Origin: Morinoia aosen
Lineage: Eukaryota; Arthropoda; Malacostraca; Amphipoda; Talitridae
NCBI GenBank assembly: GCA_030386875.1
Contig: CM059575.1
Coordinates: forward strand, 41,446,859 to 41,510,858
Direction of reading: 5' to 3'
DNA: 64,000 nt
Shown here: in pieces, positions 25,501-37,500 of the stretch
Layout of the letters: the number at the start of each line of letters is the position of its first letter
Numbering within the stretch: position 1 is the stretch's first letter
Notes under the pieces: model-generated
Databases searched by the model: none
Told to the model about the DNA's origin: nothing
The model's input: only the letters and a program-made list of their open reading frames with translations
Made by a program: the position numbers and the translations under genes

Positions 25501-28500
25501 CTGATCTCCAAATCTCAGATAAGTCTCCTTCTGAAGTTATGTCGATCCGAGGTTCCCTCTCACACTTCTCGGTATATTAGGCTGCGAGTGCGTAAATCGC
25601 GTACGTTCAATTAGGTTGCGTATGCTCAATAACTAATGTCTCGGTATTTTCTTTTGTTCAATAGTGAATTCCTTTAATGTTTCGGTGTCTTTAATATCCT
25701 TCAGATAGATAGGAAGAGATGATGTTGATGATTTAGAAAGAAAATGATAATGTTAGAAGCCATGAAACACGGCTAAAATGTACGATTAATTTATGGCCTT
25801 ACGCTCGTCACGCTTACCGAAGATTGAATTAAATGTTTATTCAGATAAAATCTGAATTGGTGGCAGTTACCTTGAAAATTACGAGAGAAAATATATGAAA
25901 GTGACAAATAATCTTGATGTCACGACGAATAACATCATGAGAAAAGAATAATTTAGGAGAATAAAAGAATGATGTGACACCGGTGGGATAAAAGAAATCC
26001 CAACCACAACATCTCCAGACCCGATTTAGAGACACCCTAGTGTCTCACCAAAAGTGCTTCAGTGTCTCATCGATGAGACACTTGGGCTTGAGTTTGATGC
26101 AGTTACAACTGATGTCTCACACAAAACTCTACGGATCTTAAGCTGTAACAATGCACTGCCAAGCAAGGTTGACGCTTTTGGCACCACGAACAAACTTTCT
26201 TACGCTTACGTATTCTTGAGCCAAGCGATAGCTACTGCTCGTGACATCAATACTTGCTCTCACCCCTGGAGAGCTGCGCCAGTAGCAACAATCGTCTCCA
26301 GCAGTACGATTTTCCCATGTCGCCAGCTACACTTTTCGTTCAGCTGAGAGCGGTAGCGAAACAGCTCGTTCTTCCCCTGCAGAGACCGTCACCACATCCA
26401 ACAGAAGAAATTCCATACGTAACAAAAATTTAACTTCTGCCGTATTACATTTACTGAACACGTGAATAACTAAAGTCAGATTTTAGGGGTGACTAAACTA
26501 TTACATTATCATAGCCAATAAAAGATAGGCAGCATTCTGAGACACTTCGCGCTCATCTAGGGGTCGCACTTCTGATGAGACATCTGCTTTTTTTTTAGAC
26601 GTTTTGGCAATCTATGAGGCACCTGAACAGCCATGAGACACTCAGAGAGGCCAAAATTTCTTTCAGTGTGGGTTTTGAGAGTTTTATGGGATAGAGCCGA
26701 ATCTAGTTGGAAGACATAGGTCCTTCCATTGGCTACACTGTCTATCGAATGCTTAACAAAGGTTTGATGAGTCTCGACATAGGCATCTGCATCGGCTCTA
26801 AGACCCAGTGAAAAAAATGAGGAGGCATGATGTGCTCTTCACAGCTAACAAGATCGAAAACCATCACTGTAACTGGAAACTTCGTGCGCATATTCACCTT
26901 TCATTTCTTGCAGTGACTTTTTGATCTTAGTTGAAGTTTTTTCATCGGAGAAAAACCAAAGACATTTTGTTCTGGGTGCTTCAATTTGTTCAAGAGTCGT
27001 TTTGCTCGCATTAAATTCTCTTGAGCATTTGTCGACATAAACTGACCTCGCCTAAGAACGTATGATTTGTATCCGAGGTCTTGATGAACAACATTCCTTA
27101 TTGTTCCTTCAGATATTTGAAGATCTTTTGACAAGAGGTCGCATTGACTTTCTAGGATTTTCGTCAATCATGCCATGCACTCTTCTGACAAACTCAAGTT
27201 TTCCGAGTGTGTCAGAGCGTTGACAATGGTTTTTTTCTTGCTTGTCGCCAATTTATCTCCATTGTTTTCATTCAGCTCCTTTCTAACTTCGCAAACGAAA
27301 GATCTGGCGACTTTTAGAAATCTCGCAATATCCAAATTTCTGTTTCATTTTAATATTCACTATTACAGTGGGTCTTTTCATTTCATTAGTTACAGCACTA
27401 TCTGACATGGGAGCTTCTGAAATAAAAAATACATAAATTTTTATCGGGTTAGTTTAAATAACAGAAATATAAGTGTCATCAGATACCTTACGCATTATGT
27501 ATTATAACTCTGAAGGAAACTTGGTTTGATCAAAATGTAGTAAATTGTTTGCGGAAGTCTAAACTTCTCTGAAAGGATACGTGTACTACATACAATATTG
27601 ACAAACTGTCGGTCGGTAACAGAGGATGCGGCTCTGAACCGACGGGCGGTTCTGCTAGAGATGCACACGTGTAACTAACGAGAAACTCAAAAAAAACTTA
27701 TCAGGAATTCGAAGTCATTTTCCTATGAAAGCTTTGATTTCATTGGCTCCAAGTCCTGTTGTGCTGCTCTGCTGAGCAAATCTGAGAAGTTCACAGACTT
27801 TAGGACTAAAAAAAAGATATTCCTCCTATGACTACTGATTTACTTCTCTGGGAGCCTGACTTAAAGATTAAGTTTCATTGTTAAACCCAAACTTTGTTAA
27901 TCTAAATTTACAGTTATAGCACGTTAATCACAAACACGGAATTATGAACGCTGTGTTTTTCACTTTTTACACTCAAAAACTTCTGCGCAAGCTATACTTA
28001 GGTTCTAAAAAAAGTTTTAATGACATTAATATCATAAATTTGAAATGTCGGTGTAAGTAATTCACGATTAATATTTTTAAAAATTATTTCACAGAAATAT
28101 CAAAGAAGCGGCAACCCAACAGTGGAACCGTCTTTCAGTTATTGAAAACGCCAGTGCTCAGACGTCGGACTGTCATTCTCACCTTCTGCTAGTGAGTCCA
28201 TACCTTCCTTTCTCTCCTTCTGGTGAGTTTGTATCATATGTGGCGAGTGCTTATCGTGCTCCTTTTGTGCTGCTTATGACGCCTTCTCGTACATCTTCTG
28301 CTCCTGCAGGTGAGTCCATAACTTGCTCATTCTTAGGGCTGCTAGAGAACTAGTGGCATGAAGCTTACTCGATAGTGGATGATTCTGTAACTTATTCCTC
28401 AAGAAATACTATACATGAGGGCATCCCCAGCTGATTTCCTGGCGCCGCTGACATAAGAATGTTAAATTTTATTAAAGATAGATCGTTTTCTGCGGTACGT

Positions 28501-31500
28501 TAATCGTACAGGTAATGGAGGTTTCTCCAAAACTAGTGTTCCCAATAATTTTCTGAGTAAAACTATTTTAAAATAAACTTATAGTTCCAAGGTAATTTAA
28601 AATTATCCAAGAAATTACGATTTAGTTGAACAATGCATGCAAATAAATGAATGGCGGGAATCTACAGTTAAGGCTTTCATTTTCTTTATGATTGAGGTGA
28701 GTTCTTAATTAAGAGGTCTTTATTTGACTTTGTAGGTAATTGTACAAACATAATTTGTCCGATTTGCCTCACTTTCTCACATGTTGGATGTAACAACGAT
28801 TCTATGTATTCCACTTCTGTCGTGGGAACTGGGCGCGCTTTGCAGCCACGGGTTTGGATGGGCTAACTTGCATCCTACAGTGAAATACAAAAACAATCAA
28901 AATACTTAAAGAAGCGAAACGTCGGAATTTGTTCAAAAACGTCTTATAAATAACCTGTAAATGAAGTGATAGGTGATACTCATTGAGTAAATCAGGATAC
29001 ATTATTCACTATACTGATGCGTTTTCTGTTTATTCGATTTGTGCCTTCCTTACGAAGTGTTTGATTTCTTCAAGCTTGGTCTCGCTCTCCATAGCATTCT
29101 CCTGATAATGACTGTTCTATGAACAAATCAAATGCATCTATTAATGCCCGAAGAGAATAATACATTTTACACCTAACTCCAAATTAAATGAAAATAAATA
29201 TTTTCAAATGCTATTCAACGCATCCCAAATTAATTATAAGATTCAAGTAAATTTCTTTAAACTTACTTTATAAAGTTAAGCTGTTGTGATCCAAGCCCTG
29301 TATAAACTTTAATTTTATATTTAATTGATTTTAGTTGTCTCTTTTCGAATGAGTCCGTCTTGCAGTGTCATTTCGCTTCGCCGTGGACAGTTATGGCGAC
29401 GGTAAGTGTAATTTTTGTACATCTTCTCCGCAATTTTTTTCGTGCACCTGCTTGCACTCTATTTCGACTCTGATTCTTCCCTAAGAAGGGCCCATTAACC
29501 TACTTTTACTTAATCAGTTGAGTCTGCGTAATGATGGCACATCTCAGGTAGCTTCATCAAGTTTGAGTGCACAACGCATAAGTTACTTGGAACGTTTGCA
29601 TTTTCTTAGAGAGTTTGAGGCTCCTTGTTTTGGCATTCGTTTATGCAGTACGTTTGGAATGCTTATTAAAGAGTTTGATCGTTGTGGCATCCTCCAGTAA
29701 TGAGAACTATGTCATGTTATTTTGCTCACTTATTACTAATGTAATTTCCTTGCTTCTGTATCGAACAGTGTGCTGAATAACTTGTTTTTCTACGGCCTGG
29801 TCTACAATACCGGGAATATCAACGGCAACATTTTCATCAACTTCTTCTTGAGCGGATTAACTGAAATACCCGCCAACTTTACCGGCTGGTGGGCTTCACT
29901 CAACTTCGGTCGCCGCTTTAGTCAAGTTATTGGTTTTCTCTTGGGAGCTGTATTTTCTACACTTGCCATATTCACAGGTGAGACAATCGTTGAAAATTTT
30001 TCCTTTAGTTCTTTATGAATTGGCCACGTAATTTCTACCAACACATGTGAAAAAAGAGCACCATAACAAATTTAGCAAATCTTTCTACGAATTGCTTAGA
30101 CAAAATTAATTAACTTTTTTCTTAAACATCATACATTTATTAAAGCACATGAGCATGTGTTCGTTTAAATAGCAAATGCAAAAAATATCAATTCGATTTT
30201 AAATGCGAAGAATATCAATCGCATACAAACTACCGCTGTTTACGTTTCAATTCTTATTATTTTCACAACCCTATCTATCACAGGGTGTGGAAATTCGCTT
30301 CACGCATGGTGATTGATTGTATTGTAGATTGGTTGTAGATAGTACTAGAAATCTAGTACTATCAACCAATCTACCAAAAAAATCTACCAAACCAATCGAC
30401 CAAAATTTTTTTAGTAAGTGGCAAAATAGCCACCACCAGTTTCAACGCAACGATCTTCTCTTCCGGAAGTTTTTCAATGTGCACGCGACATTTACAACGT
30501 AAATTTAATTCCAAGTCTCATGAACCTTTCCCTGCAAAATTCCCGAACAAAGAAGTCGATGGGGTCCGTTCTGGTAGTGGGTGGGGATCTTTTGTTGCAT
30601 TGCTCCAGAAACCTCTTTGCAATAGTAGATCAGAAATGAAGAGACAGCAGGATTGAAACAAAATAAATACAAAAACAGAAAACCGCAACAATGTTTCGAA
30701 ATTAATCCCATGACAGTACTTTTGGTGTACCCTTACAGTGAGGTGAAACAAGTTTATGGAGAGAAGAAAACTTTCAATTTAACATTTATAAGAGACACAT
30801 AACTTTAAAAGCTGCTCAAAAATATTTTATCATTCGCAAATCACTTTGCAGGTGTGCCCTGTCGATTCATTGTCCTATTAAAACAGCCATTCAGACCTAA
30901 AATCCGGTTTCTTAGTAGATTTACAAATTGTCTTCTAAAATCGTACGATACTAGGATTTAAACGTAATTCTTTCAATTACTTCCCATTTCCCTGAACTAT
31001 TAAAAGCAAAACAACCCCATGCCATTATTCTCTCACCCCCATATTCCAGGGTCAGGTTGGTGTTCATCAAGGAGTAGCTGTTCCATTTTTCATCAAACAT
31101 GATAATGGCCATAAAACTTTATTTTATTTTCATCAGATCTCAACTCTTATTTAAAAATTGATCATTGTGCATCAAATTTGCATTTGCAAACTGCAATCAA
31201 ACTCTTAAATCTTGGTGCAAATAGAGTTTCTTCAGTAAAGGTCTTGCAGAGAATTATCGTGATTTGCGTTCTGTCCGCTGAAATTCATTACTTATTGTTT
31301 CCTTATAGATATGTTTTCCTGCATCCCTAAGATGTTTTTTAAGTTCACTTCAACAATATTCATAGAGCTGTGGCTTTGCCACGCCTCCCTTTATTACAGG
31401 TAGCCCAGACTTCCAGCCAGGTTTGCCATTAAAACCCCACCCATGACCAGAGAACCCAAAAGAGTCCACCATTGGAGTGTTTCTTTTTCATTTTGAAATA

Positions 31501-34500
31501 TTTTTTTGTTTCGGTAAATAATCATTTATAACGTCGAGCGAATTAGGAAATGCAAGGTAATTTTTCATCCATATACTTATTCAAACAATTTTTTCACTGC
31601 ATGATTCACAAATGCATAACTTAAGTGGTCGCCGAGTACCGAGTATTACCAATTTTCTTTAGTGACGGTTGCGTGTAAGGAAATTTTGAATCATTTCTCG
31701 ACCTCATGTACCCGCAAATTTTTGCAAGCTTTATAGAATTATCCATCCACAGTCCATTTTGCACGTTGTTCCACGTAAAATCAAATGTGAAAAATCACTC
31801 TTTAATTGAGCAGGAACTTGCTGGGCACACATGAAACTGCACAATGATCCACTTGCTTCACTGCCAAACTTCTTCAGTTGAATTTAATTTCATTTATCAT
31901 TACAGGTGACTGCATGATTATTATTTCTACAATACATCGCAGGTGACTGTCCAGAACTATCTGAACTAGTCATTAAGAGAAAGATTTAGACTTCACTCGC
32001 CGTGCGACTCCAATCGACGTTTGCAATTATTTTCAGCATTTGCAAATGCCGATAAAAATCATTATTCTACCGTGCCCACGAGCTATGTTTGACTGTGAAG
32101 TATTTCCGGTAGCCTTAAACTCTAGTAAAGCTTTACTATTTCGCTTTTTACCTCTCATCTTAGGACTCCTGTACCTCACCCATCTGTCCAGTGCTGTTTT
32201 GCAAATGCCATCAGAACATAAGGAGTTTTCTCTGTGGTATCTCCAAGAGTCAAAATGAAAAAATCCCGCGAACTGAGACGTAAATAGCTAAAAATTGATG
32301 TTTGTATCCATTTTTTTCAATATTTATCAGTATTGTTATACTTTCCCGAATGAATGTACCACGGAACATTTTCATAGAGCATGGTTTAATAGTACAAGTA
32401 CGTAGATTTTACAGTATACAACGAATTTGCGTGCTAAATAGCGTGCCACTTCAAACCCTCTATAGCGCCGCTCTCATTCAAGGACTCCAATAAATAAAAC
32501 ACTAATGTGCAACTATGCAAAGCGTCGTTCTCCATTATAAGCAATGTATGACTCATAAGGTGGATGAAATGATTGAATGAATACTCCAAATTCAACGCGA
32601 AGTTTTCCTTCTGATGAATATGTCGCTCTGTGCGGTGATGACAAAAAATGAGTAAGGACTTCAGCCCTCAACCTGATGATAATTCTCTGACGAGGAATTT
32701 AGAGTTTTCATTCTGGTAGAAAGGTAATGATGATTGACTATGTTTTCATCGAAAACAATGAGGCTGAACAAATTGTAGCATATATCACCGTTCTATAGAG
32801 GTAAAAACACCTACTGATATCAAACGTGAATGATGATCAGATTACTTTGGAAAAAAAGAAATACATCCGAATATGCAGGTTTACTTTCTGCGCACAACAT
32901 GTATAGTGTTAACCCCTATCATCGTTTAGATCTTATATCATTTAGAAACTTTTACATTCTTGGTCAGAGCATAGCCCGGCATGGACAAGCATAACCCTAC
33001 TGACGACGAGCAAGTTCTTCAGCACGATCAGCTTCCTTGTGGTTTACCTGTTGATGGGTGAGCTGTACCCCACATCCCACTGCGGCAGGGGAGTGGGCTT
33101 CGCCTCTCTGTTTGCTTCAGTAGGTGGCACTGCTGCACCCTATATCGCCGACAGCGTAAGTACAGTTTATACATGTAGCGATATTCGCACGTTTCCTTGA
33201 ATTTTACATGAAGCTAAGTTTTCCGTGAAATTTAGAGATTTTTTACACCGGATCAACAACTAAACAAGTTGGCTTTATGATATATAAACATGTTGATTTT
33301 AGATTTGTTTTAGTGGACTTTGAAGACTTACACAAAATCTTTATTCCCATTTAAGCATAAAAAAGGCCATTATATTCGTTTGAGTACGAATATCAAACTT
33401 AGCCACACCGTGCTTTTTCTGAGGACCAACACTGATTTGCTCTGATTTTGACAAAAATTTTGCGCTTACTATTTCCTTCGTTACAGTATGCACGGTGACC
33501 GGCATTTTGTTGAACAAACTTGAACATAAGGTTGCGACCGTTGAAACAAACACATTTTACCCAATAACGGTGTAATCAAACATATGCTAAAAAGTTACGA
33601 GGACTTGAAATTTTTACATGGTAAAGTTTTCATATATTACGCCCTATATTTCTATTTCTGGGGACATTTGATGAGTTTGGTGTATGAAGCACCTGTGCAT
33701 GCCGAAGATCTCATCGCTAGAATTGTTGAAGCTTCATCAAAGATTCTTGAAACTCCTGGTCCTTTTATCGCGTCTGGCAATCAGTTCACCGGCGTTTGAA
33801 CGTCCATATCGCAATAGATGGGCGTCATATTAAACATCGTTTGGAAATACTCGAGTTATATTAAAAATATTTTTTATGGTCGTAATATTTAAGGTTATTA
33901 TTCCATTTATTGTGTTCATAATGAAAATACTTTCTTAACCTCTATATTTCATTATTCTCTTACTCTAGAAGTCAGAATTCCTCTCCTATTAGTTTCACAT
34001 TTCAAGTCTTTGTTACTTAGTAACGAGGAATTTTCGAAGACACGCTCTATGAAAAAGTGTTTATTTCAACGGTTCCAACCTTATTTCAAAGTTTGTTCAA
34101 CAAAGTGCAGGTTACTCGGTGTATTACATGGCCACTTGATTGACAACGAAAGCTGTCCGTTTCTTAGGCAAAATAATGTGACTCAAAGCCCATGAACATT
34201 CTGACCAGGATGGTTTTAAAATTTAGTATGTAAACATTTCATGAGAAAAATTTAATTAAAAAGTTCAAAATAGTATTTAGCCTCAATTACTTCATAGTGA
34301 ACTAACTATATGGAGTGTTTTTTCACTTGACCTACATTCAACTCAATTCATCACATTTTACAGATAATTTTATTGCATAGACTCTTTAATGACTTTTCTC
34401 AGTAAATTTAAGACATTCTGATTACGAGGAATGTTGAAAACTTATACTTTTTAAGCGAGGAAACTGAATCAACCGTGGCCTTAACGCTCACTTTTCTAGG

Positions 34501-37500
34501 AGAAAATCGAGTGTCCCAGCTCTACTGAACGAGTCTCGTGTTCCTTCTCGTGGTGAAAGAAGAAAGTTAGTCAATATTCTCCCATCCGATTCAGATATTT
34601 TAAATAAATACGAGCTCAATTGAGGTTAACAGTCACTGAGTTCTAGCGTAAGTAGTGAAACATTTGAAAAAACAACGTATCATAAATTTCACTGTATATC
34701 AATTTATATCAACATTATTTAAATAATATCGTATTAAAATATAATGAATACATGCACTTCCACACCGCACGTATTCGGTTGCCACGCTAGTTTCATGTTG
34801 GCTTTTAGATATCGATATTTCATCATTCACACACACCTTGATCAATTCAACGTATATACTTGTGCATTTAATGAGAGCTCTGTGCCAGGAGAGATGATGG
34901 TGACAAGCCCTACAGTCTGACTTACTACGATAATTCTACCGAAACCGATTGCGAAATCCATTATGAAACAAGCACCAATTAGATTGTTCCGTATTTGCAA
35001 CGTGCGTCTTATAATATGACGCATCTGTAATATGGCATGGCTTACACCCGCTGTACCTCGTATCTTTTCGACCTTTGAACCCTGCACTATCGATTTTATA
35101 AAATTATCTCAAATGCATGCAGTGAAATTTGTCTAAATACACTATAGCCCTAGTTAGAGTTATGTTAACTATTTTAAAAGTCATTTATGAAAAAATGAAT
35201 TTGCAATTTGTTTCATTGTCGATTTGTAGAACTTTGAGTCCCACCAAAACACGATGCGAGACGTAGAGCGATCCATGAGCAACTTCTCGTAGAGGACTGC
35301 ACCTGTAACCTTTATTCTACTGTTGATAAGTGTTCATAGTAAACACCGACTGGTCGTATTGTTCTTTAAGCTCCATGAAGGTGTGCAGTTACAGGAGAAC
35401 TGGTAGAACAGAACATTTTTTTGCCGCCTATACCCTAGAATGGACATGTAGTCACAAAGTACGATTTTTCCATGGATTTGTAAGTTAAAGAATGAGTTTA
35501 TTGCCTTCTTCTTTTTGTTTCTTCTTGGAAATAGTTGATTGTATTAATGACATGCGTTAAAAACCTTACTTTTGTGCAGTCTAGAAGATGGTATGGCTTG
35601 CCCTTCGTCATCCTAACAGCTCTAGGCCTATGCGGAGTGGTGCTGTCCTCATTTCTGCCAGAGACGTTGAACGAGCCCATTCCGCAAAACCTTCAGGAAG
35701 CCGAAAAACACCTGCTTCATAAAAAATATTTTTCTTATGAGTAAGTACCGAGAATTTGATCATCGTAAAAAATCCTTTTATTACTTACTGCTTCTAAAAT
35801 ACTAATGGTTATATCCATTGATTGGAATTTTTGGAATTTCCTGTTTTAATTTATTGAAAATATTAATAAAATTGTTGAGTAATAGATCTTATCTCAGGTT
35901 CATTTGAACTCAAGTCAATTTAATTATTCAGTTGAGCGAGCAGCACAATCAGAAACTAGGTAAGTGGACTGTATGTTTTTATACGTGTTACAAATTTCAA
36001 AGATCCTGATTGAATATGTGTTAATCCCAAATGATTTGTTAACGTGTAGTTAAAGTCATTCTAATATGTCACGAGATGTTTTTTTTCGAATCTTGCTGAT
36101 TCGCCATAAATACGAGGCAATCTCGAATTCGAGGAAGGCCACACCTCCACACAAACATATTAATGATGTTGCAGTTCGCACAAGTATATCAGAAATTCAG
36201 TATTAACATAGTAATATACTACGCCTGTAGAAATTAAAATTAGAACAGATATTCACCACGTACGGGTGACAAACAGACATACAGCTTCACACCCATTTTC
36301 CTTGTACGTGGGTTTTCTGTGTTCTTCAGGCGCGGCCTGTTCGCTAATTATGTTTGTGACGTAACGCGATCGAATAATTTTATCAAACTGTCCTCACAAG
36401 TTGTATCATATCACACAATCGCTAAGCAGAGAACTCGCAATTCCAAATTAGTCCACATTAATTAGCAACATTTGAATCCTAACATTATCCGGTCAATCTA
36501 CTACCTCAATTACAGATGATAGCTATTCAACTATGAAATTTGCGAACAGAAGGCTTTTACACATTTATGCGTTAGCCTGTAAGACCAACACATTTGAATA
36601 CAATGACAAGTGTCCCATGATTACATCCTATGCACAATAATTCAACTTTCTATACCACATTTCCAAAATTCTAATGTCTAATTTGGATGCTCGTTCTGCT
36701 CATTTTTTCGTTTCGACATCATTTTTCGATTTGACCACAATACAACAAATTTTTAGAATTATATTTTATTTTACAACGACGGTAGTAGAGGCAGAGGAAA
36801 AATAAAAGGCCTTCTACTCGTAAGAATGCATTCTATTAAATATCCTCGTATCGCCTAAGAATACATATTTGTAATAATCTTTATTTAATCTTTCTGGTAT
36901 GATGTACTTCAGACTGTATACCTTCATTGTACACAAACTTTTCGATCAGTTCAGTATGATCGATGGGATATTCATTCAGCCAATTAAATCGAACTCACCA
37001 GGACCCAAGTCAGCATCGTCGAACTACTGCCACTAATTCAGCCGAAATGTTGCATCACTTCAACGTGACCACCTGGTGCAAAATAGTTACACTGGTTAAT
37101 TTCCTTTTTTGTATTTTCCTCTCAGTCTACGATCAATATGTGTTCATGTATTTTATCAATTATGAACCTATTCACATATACTTATGAACCCACGCTTTCA
37201 TTGGATTGATTATTAATCTCGACATTTTTTATTCAGTTAAATAAAAAATATTAATTAATTAATAACAGTTGAACGATGCTTTTACTTACTACTTATCAAC
37301 TCACGATGTTGCTTCTAAGCCGTGAGTTTTATTTTTACGCACTTTGGTGCAGCGATAATTTCATACGTGTACAGTGTACACGTACCTTTTTTACCCCGAG
37401 TACCGTCTTAGCAGAAATTTTGCGCCACTCTTCCTTCAAGTGTTGAGAAATTTCTCCTCTTCACGATTAACGAGGCCCAATAAGCAAGTATATTCTTACA

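Larger units (their letters stand above)
20834..26011 (+). mobile_element. LTR retrotransposon-like fossil without visible genes (LARD-like)
   Basis: Two directly repeated 1,236-bp LTRs (TGTTATG to CACAACA) flank a 2.7-kb interior and are bounded by a 4-bp target duplication, tctc (20830-20833 and 26012-26015). A tRNA primer-binding-like site lies at 22076-22097 and a purine-rich stretch precedes the 3' LTR. The interior shows no gag or pol similarity and no long open frame, so it looks like a structurally whole but non-coding, non-autonomous element. The LTRs differ at roughly 18 positions (about 1.5%), so insertion is fairly recent. Strand is taken from the primer-site position. Confidence 0.85.
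20711..26668. mobile_element. CACTG-ended (CMC/EnSpm-like) non-autonomous element, split by an LTR element
   Basis: Perfect 13-bp inverted ends, cactgaaagaaat (20711-20723) and atttctttcagtg (26656-26668), flanked by a 2-bp TG duplication (20709-20710, 26669-26670). Removing the insert restores the mariner reading LKTQDW across the join. The subterminal regions carry at least ten GAGACA/TGTCTC words in both orientations, as in CACTA elements. Excluding the nested LTR element it is about 776 bp, with no transposase. Confidence 0.75.

Noticed and set aside
37390-37440. Antisense similarity to a Tc1 C-terminus (LKEEWRKISAKTV)
   Set aside because: Only about 15 residues; no other element parts nearby.
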